The notes beneath the pieces were generated by a model that saw only the letters and a list, made by a program, of their open reading frames with translations, did not search any database and had not been told where the DNA came from. Below, one piece after another: positions 4,175 through 6,719 of a stretch of 6,719 bases of DNA. Every line of letters starts with the position of its first letter. The stretch's first letter is position 1. Source of the stretch: Listeria marthii FSL S4-120 (GTDB lineage Bacteria; Bacillota; Bacilli; Lactobacillales; Listeriaceae); the NCBI GenBank assembly GCA_000183865.1, contig CM001047.1:383090-389808 (forward strand), read 5' to 3'. The position numbers and the translations under genes are program-made.

Positions 4175-5772
4175 TTTATTCAAGCAGTGATTCAGAAAAA
4201 CTAATGCAAGCTCTTTCTAAAAATCTAGCTAGTAGTAAAGAAGTAATCAGCCAGTTAAAAGGCGGAAGTCAAAAAATCATTCAAGCTGTAGATGGGCGCA
4301 CACTGTCGGGAACGGCCTATACCGCTGGAAAAGGCTTGTTTACGGATATTATCTTGCCCTTGATTGCAAAGGTAACTTCAGCTTGTGATACCCTTGAACA
4401 GGAGCTACATAAATATAAGATAGCAGATTCGATGGTTTCAAGTGAGGGGTTCTTGGATGAAGATAATTTACAGGAACAAATCGAAACTAAGAAAGACCTA
4501 CAAAAATCGATAGACCGTACTGCAATGATTATGAATATAATGATGAAAACAAGCATAATTGCTACTTTATCAGATACAGCATCAGAGCATATAAGAGAAT
4601 TAAATCAAATGTCAGACAGTCTGCAACAAGATATTTATGAATTGCAAAGAAAGATAGAACGTCTGTATGAATTTGATGCGCAAACTAAAGGCCTTTTTAA
4701 GAATAGCTTAGATGAAATGAAACTGGCTATGCAAGGTGTGTTGGTTTTAAATAACACGACTGTGAATAGTGATGGAACATATCAATTACCTGCGGGCGTG
4801 GATAAAAGCTGGTTTACAGAACTGAAAAGTGAAGAACAGCAACAAGAGATGGAAGAGAATGAAAAGAAAATTGCTATTAAAGAGCTAAATGAATTATTTG
4901 AGAAGAATCCGGCAATGGCTATTGAAAAAATTAAAAATAATGATCGTTTATTTGGCTATGTAATAGGAGCTTTGGATAAGTTCCCAGAAGGTATTCAAAA
5001 TGCGGCTTTAGGAATTTTTATTGCACAAGAGAGTTGGAATAAACTACCGAAAGACGTCGCTACAAAAGTTTTAAATAGTTCTAAATTTGCTTCGTATCTT
5101 AGTAATGCACCACTGCCAACACAAGCAATTGCGTATAAAGGACTAATAAAATTAAACGAAAAAGGCTGGAGTGTACTTGCACCAATTGGATATGCGACTA
5201 AAATCTTATCCAAAACTAGTGAGGGAGCTAAACTCATCGCAGGTTCTAAGGTAGGTTTGGATTTATTTAAAAAGTTAAAACCAGTTTCTGAATTTGTCAA
5301 AGCGCATCCAGTCGCGAAAGAAAGTATTGGTTATGCCGGAGATGGGTTAAGTGTAATTGCTTATGCTTATGATGAATTCACCAACCCAGAAAGCCCAGCG
5401 TATGGAGATGAGAGTAAAGCGGTGTACGGGGGGATAAATTTATTTTTCTGGAATGCGGGACCACTGGAAGGAGCTCAATATGGAGGGCCGTTTGGAGCTG
5501 TAGCTGGGACAATGAATACAATAATCAAAGGAGTGGATATAACTACCCCTAAGGTTAATGTAGATACTCCTTTAGGAAGAATTGATATAAGTTCTCATAG
5601 TTTTTATTTTGGTCTGAGCGGTAATTCAGAGAAGAGGGAAAAGAATAAACAAAAATGGCTTAAAAAATTATATGAACAGTATGGGAAACAAGACGGTATA
5701 ACCACTGATAAGAAATATGAAGTAGGAGTACAACCGCATAGTGGAAGCCCTAATTTTAATCCGAATAGTTGA
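4165..5772 (+). CDS. LXG-domain type VII secretion effector, putative pore-forming toxin with glycine zipper
   Basis: A 535-residue polymorphic toxin. Residues 1 to about 210 form an LXG domain (WXG100-like helical stalk). The namesake L-x-G is L47-S48-G49 in G-R-T-L-S-G-T-A-Y, followed by long amphipathic helices (78-170) and the closing N-S-D-G-T-Y-Q-L-P segment (201-209). A charged linker (about 220-245) leads to a C-terminal toxin region. I see no nuclease, NADase, ADP-ribosyltransferase or lipid II phosphatase motif. Instead there are hydrophobic, Gly/Ala-rich stretches at 386-401 and 419-455, with G432, G436, G440, G444 and G448 exactly four apart. The last 50 residues are hydrophilic. 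This resembles glycine-zipper pore formers such as streptococcal TelE. The single cysteine (C74) suits an exported protein. The start is TTG with a good ribosome site. The T7SSb machine must be encoded elsewhere. Confidence 0.88.
   Translation: MGLIYSSSDSEKLMQALSKNLASSKEVISQLKGGSQKIIQAVDGRTLSGTAYTAGKGLFTDIILPLIAKVTSACDTLEQELHKYKIADSMVSSEGFLDEDNLQEQIETKKDLQKSIDRTAMIMNIMMKTSIIATLSDTASEHIRELNQMSDSLQQDIYELQRKIERLYEFDAQTKGLFKNSLDEMKLAMQGVLVLNNTTVNSDGTYQLPAGVDKSWFTELKSEEQQQEMEENEKKIAIKELNELFEKNPAMAIEKIKNNDRLFGYVIGALDKFPEGIQNAALGIFIAQESWNKLPKDVATKVLNSSKFASYLSNAPLPTQAIAYKGLIKLNEKGWSVLAPIGYATKILSKTSEGAKLIAGSKVGLDLFKKLKPVSEFVKAHPVAKESIGYAGDGLSVIAYAYDEFTNPESPAYGDESKAVYGGINLFFWNAGPLEGAQYGGPFGAVAGTMNTIIKGVDITTPKVNVDTPLGRIDISSHSFYFGLSGNSEKREKNKQKWLKKLYEQYGKQDGITTDKKYEVGVQPHSGSPNFNPNS
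5458..5508 (+). other. Glycine-zipper motif in the LXG toxin C-terminus (G-x3 repeated, five glycines)
   Basis: Codons for residues 432-448 read G-P-L-E-G-A-Q-Y-G-G-P-F-G-A-V-A-G, so glycine occupies every fourth position five times in a row. Such GxxxG chains let helices pack closely in membranes and are typical of channel-forming and membrane-inserting toxins. The segment follows a hydrophobic stretch (N-L-F-F-W-N) and precedes T-M-N-T-I-I. E435 and two prolines are unusual for a plain transmembrane helix. Confidence 0.8.
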
Positions 5773-5796
5773 GTTAAATAATATTAATCATAATAA
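5769..5796 (+). promoter_or_regulatory. Possible separate promoter for the putative immunity gene
   Basis: TTGAGT (5769-5774, overlapping the toxin stop) and TAATAA (5791-5796) are spaced 16 bases apart in the 51-base gap before the membrane protein gene. No hairpin terminator is visible in the gap, so read-through from the toxin is also expected. The sequence is very AT-rich, so chance matches are likely. Confidence 0.25.
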
Positions 5797-5823
5797 ATCT
5801 GTTTGCAGAATTGGAGTTTTTAA

Positions 5824-6606
5824 ATGAAAAAAATAATAAGTAAAATTTCTTTTGAAGAAGCTAATCAATTAGTAGATATAAAAGCAAAAAGTACAGAAGA
5901 AAATACAAGCTCACAAGGTATAAAATTATTTGTTCTCGCATTGTTTTGTGGGTTTATGGCACTTTTACCTTTACAAAATTCTATAATTATAACGAGTATC
6001 TTAATCATAATTATATTAATAAGTTTTCTTTATTATTACATTTTGAAAGCTAACAATAAACTTTTGGAAGAATTTAGATGGCAATTGGCTAAATATTTAA
6101 TGCTTCAAACTATTACGGTGAGCATATTATTAGGAATAAGAGTTGATGGTGATAGACCTTTTGGAGAATTCTATGTTTTAGTGGCCCTATGTTATTTATT
6201 TTTGGTTGCTGTGCTTAGTTATCTCCGCTGCAAAGCAATGATTCTAAATCATTTGAAAAGCAATGGTATAAATTTAAAAGAATCTTCAGGTTTTAAATTA
6301 TGGAATAAAGTTTTTTTGAAAATATCAATTGGTTTATTAGTTACTATTGTCGTAGGGACTCAAATGTATAGGTTAAATAAATGGTGGTTCGTTGGAAACG
6401 ACAGCTCGCTTGATGGAATATCTATCCAGAATGAATGGCTAGGAATGTTTATAGTTTTAGTGGTTGGTATTTTATTAATAATACTTCTTGTTGTTTTTTC
6501 GTTACTCCCAACTTTGTTATTTAATGCAAAGATAATTACAGATGGTATTTTGTTAAAAAAATATAAGGCTGAGTTCCAAAGAGAAAATGTTAGGAATAAT
6601 AAATGA
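5824..6606 (+). CDS. Six-helix membrane protein, putative immunity protein for the LXG toxin
   Basis: A 260-residue polytopic membrane protein that I do not recognise as a named family. After a 32-residue hydrophilic, basic N-terminus (M-K-K-I-I-S-K-I-S-F-E-E-A), hydrophobic segments appear at about 33-50, 53-73, 91-105, 116-134, 164-180 and 206-233. Positively charged loops (R-C-K, K-L-W-N-K) and a K/R-rich tail fit an N-in, C-in topology. No transporter or enzyme motif is visible. Its place directly after an effector with a predicted membrane-active C-terminus suggests immunity, as with the membrane-bound immunity protein of staphylococcal TspA (DUF443 family); I cannot tell whether this is DUF443. 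The ATG is preceded by GGAG (5813-5816) at 7-base spacing. It is noticeably more AT-rich than the genes left of 3446, which suits horizontally acquired DNA. Its stop overlaps the next start as ATGA. Confidence 0.7.
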   Translation: MKKIISKISFEEANQLVDIKAKSTEENTSSQGIKLFVLALFCGFMALLPLQNSIIITSILIIIILISFLYYYILKANNKLLEEFRWQLAKYLMLQTITVSILLGIRVDGDRPFGEFYVLVALCYLFLVAVLSYLRCKAMILNHLKSNGINLKESSGFKLWNKVFLKISIGLLVTIVVGTQMYRLNKWWFVGNDSSLDGISIQNEWLGMFIVLVVGILLIILLVVFSLLPTLLFNAKIITDGILLKKYKAEFQRENVRNNK

Positions 6607-6719
6607 ACACTTTATCAAAACTACTAGATTCCATTTCTTTTGAAAACACCTTAGAAAAAAATTCACTACACCACATATATGAAACGCTAAACGGCACGGG
6701 TAAAGAAATATTTCCCCGA
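6603..6719 (+). CDS. Unidentified protein, 3'-truncated by the window edge (first 39 residues)
   Basis: An open frame begins with ATG at 6603, overlapping the upstream TGA in an ATGA junction, and stays open to the end of the window. The 39 visible residues begin M-N-T-L-S-K-L-L-D-S-I-S-F-E-N-T-L-E-K-N and end G-T-G-K-E-I-F-P-R. A weak ribosome site, AGGAA, sits about 6 bases upstream. The peptide is soluble-looking, with no signal peptide or membrane segment so far, and matches no family I know. The overlap implies translational coupling with the putative immunity gene and membership of the same operon. It could be an accessory toxin-cassette protein, a second immunity protein or an orphan toxin. 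Whether it continues normally cannot be judged here. Confidence 0.6.
   Translation, partial: MNTLSKLLDSISFENTLEKNSLHHIYETLNGTGKEIFPR

Noticed and set aside
4317..4556. Minus-strand frames inside the LXG gene (also 4995-5300)
   Set aside because: Shadows of the effector reading frame; Ser/Ile/Cys-rich translations with no start signals.
5773..5823. Terminator between toxin and membrane protein genes
   Set aside because: The gap is AT-rich but has no stable GC stem followed by a T run.

Overview
The window reads as chromosomal DNA of a low-GC Gram-positive bacterium, most likely Listeria. This rests on AT-rich genes with strong GGAGG/GAGGTGA ribosome sites, GTG/TTG starts, and protein sequences that look like Listeria homologues from memory; no search was run. 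The window has an ordinary housekeeping left half and a more AT-rich accessory right half.

Left half (1-3446). A 5'-truncated MATE-family multidrug/cation efflux pump is followed after 57 bases by a PhnB/VOC-fold protein, and a rho-independent terminator (1352-1390) closes that transcript. On the opposite strand a MerR-family regulator is followed by a GNAT acetyltransferase. The last codons and stop of the acetyltransferase lie inside the terminator hairpin. Divergent from merR is a NagB/6-phosphogluconolactonase-superfamily sugar-phosphate enzyme. The 79-base gap between merR and this enzyme carries a textbook MerR-type promoter: TTGACT and TATCAT separated by 19 bases, with an imperfect dyad in the spacer and a reverse promoter for merR across the same dyad. 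I infer that the regulator controls both the enzyme and its own operon. A strong terminator (3422-3446) closes the enzyme gene.

Right half (3447-6719). This is a type VII secretion (T7SSb) toxin cassette: a small DUF3130/TIGR04197-like protein (Lap1-type), a charged coiled-coil DUF3958-like protein (Lap2-type), a 535-residue LXG-domain effector, a six-helix membrane protein and the start of another gene that runs off the window. The first three genes are tightly packed (3-base gap, then a 10-base overlap), and the last two overlap by ATGA. In known T7SSb systems the two small proteins bind the LXG domain and direct the effector to the secretion machine.

The most interesting point is the effector's C-terminal half. 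It has no enzyme motif I recognise, but it carries a perfect run of five glycines spaced four residues apart (G432, G436, G440, G444, G448), a glycine zipper, next to hydrophobic segments. With a polytopic membrane protein encoded just downstream, this suggests a pore-forming or membrane-depolarising antibacterial toxin with a membrane-embedded immunity protein. The secretion machine itself (EsxA, EssC and others) is not in the window.

No rRNA, tRNA, CRISPR array, insertion sequence or attachment site was found. No gene-free stretch exceeds about 130 bases.
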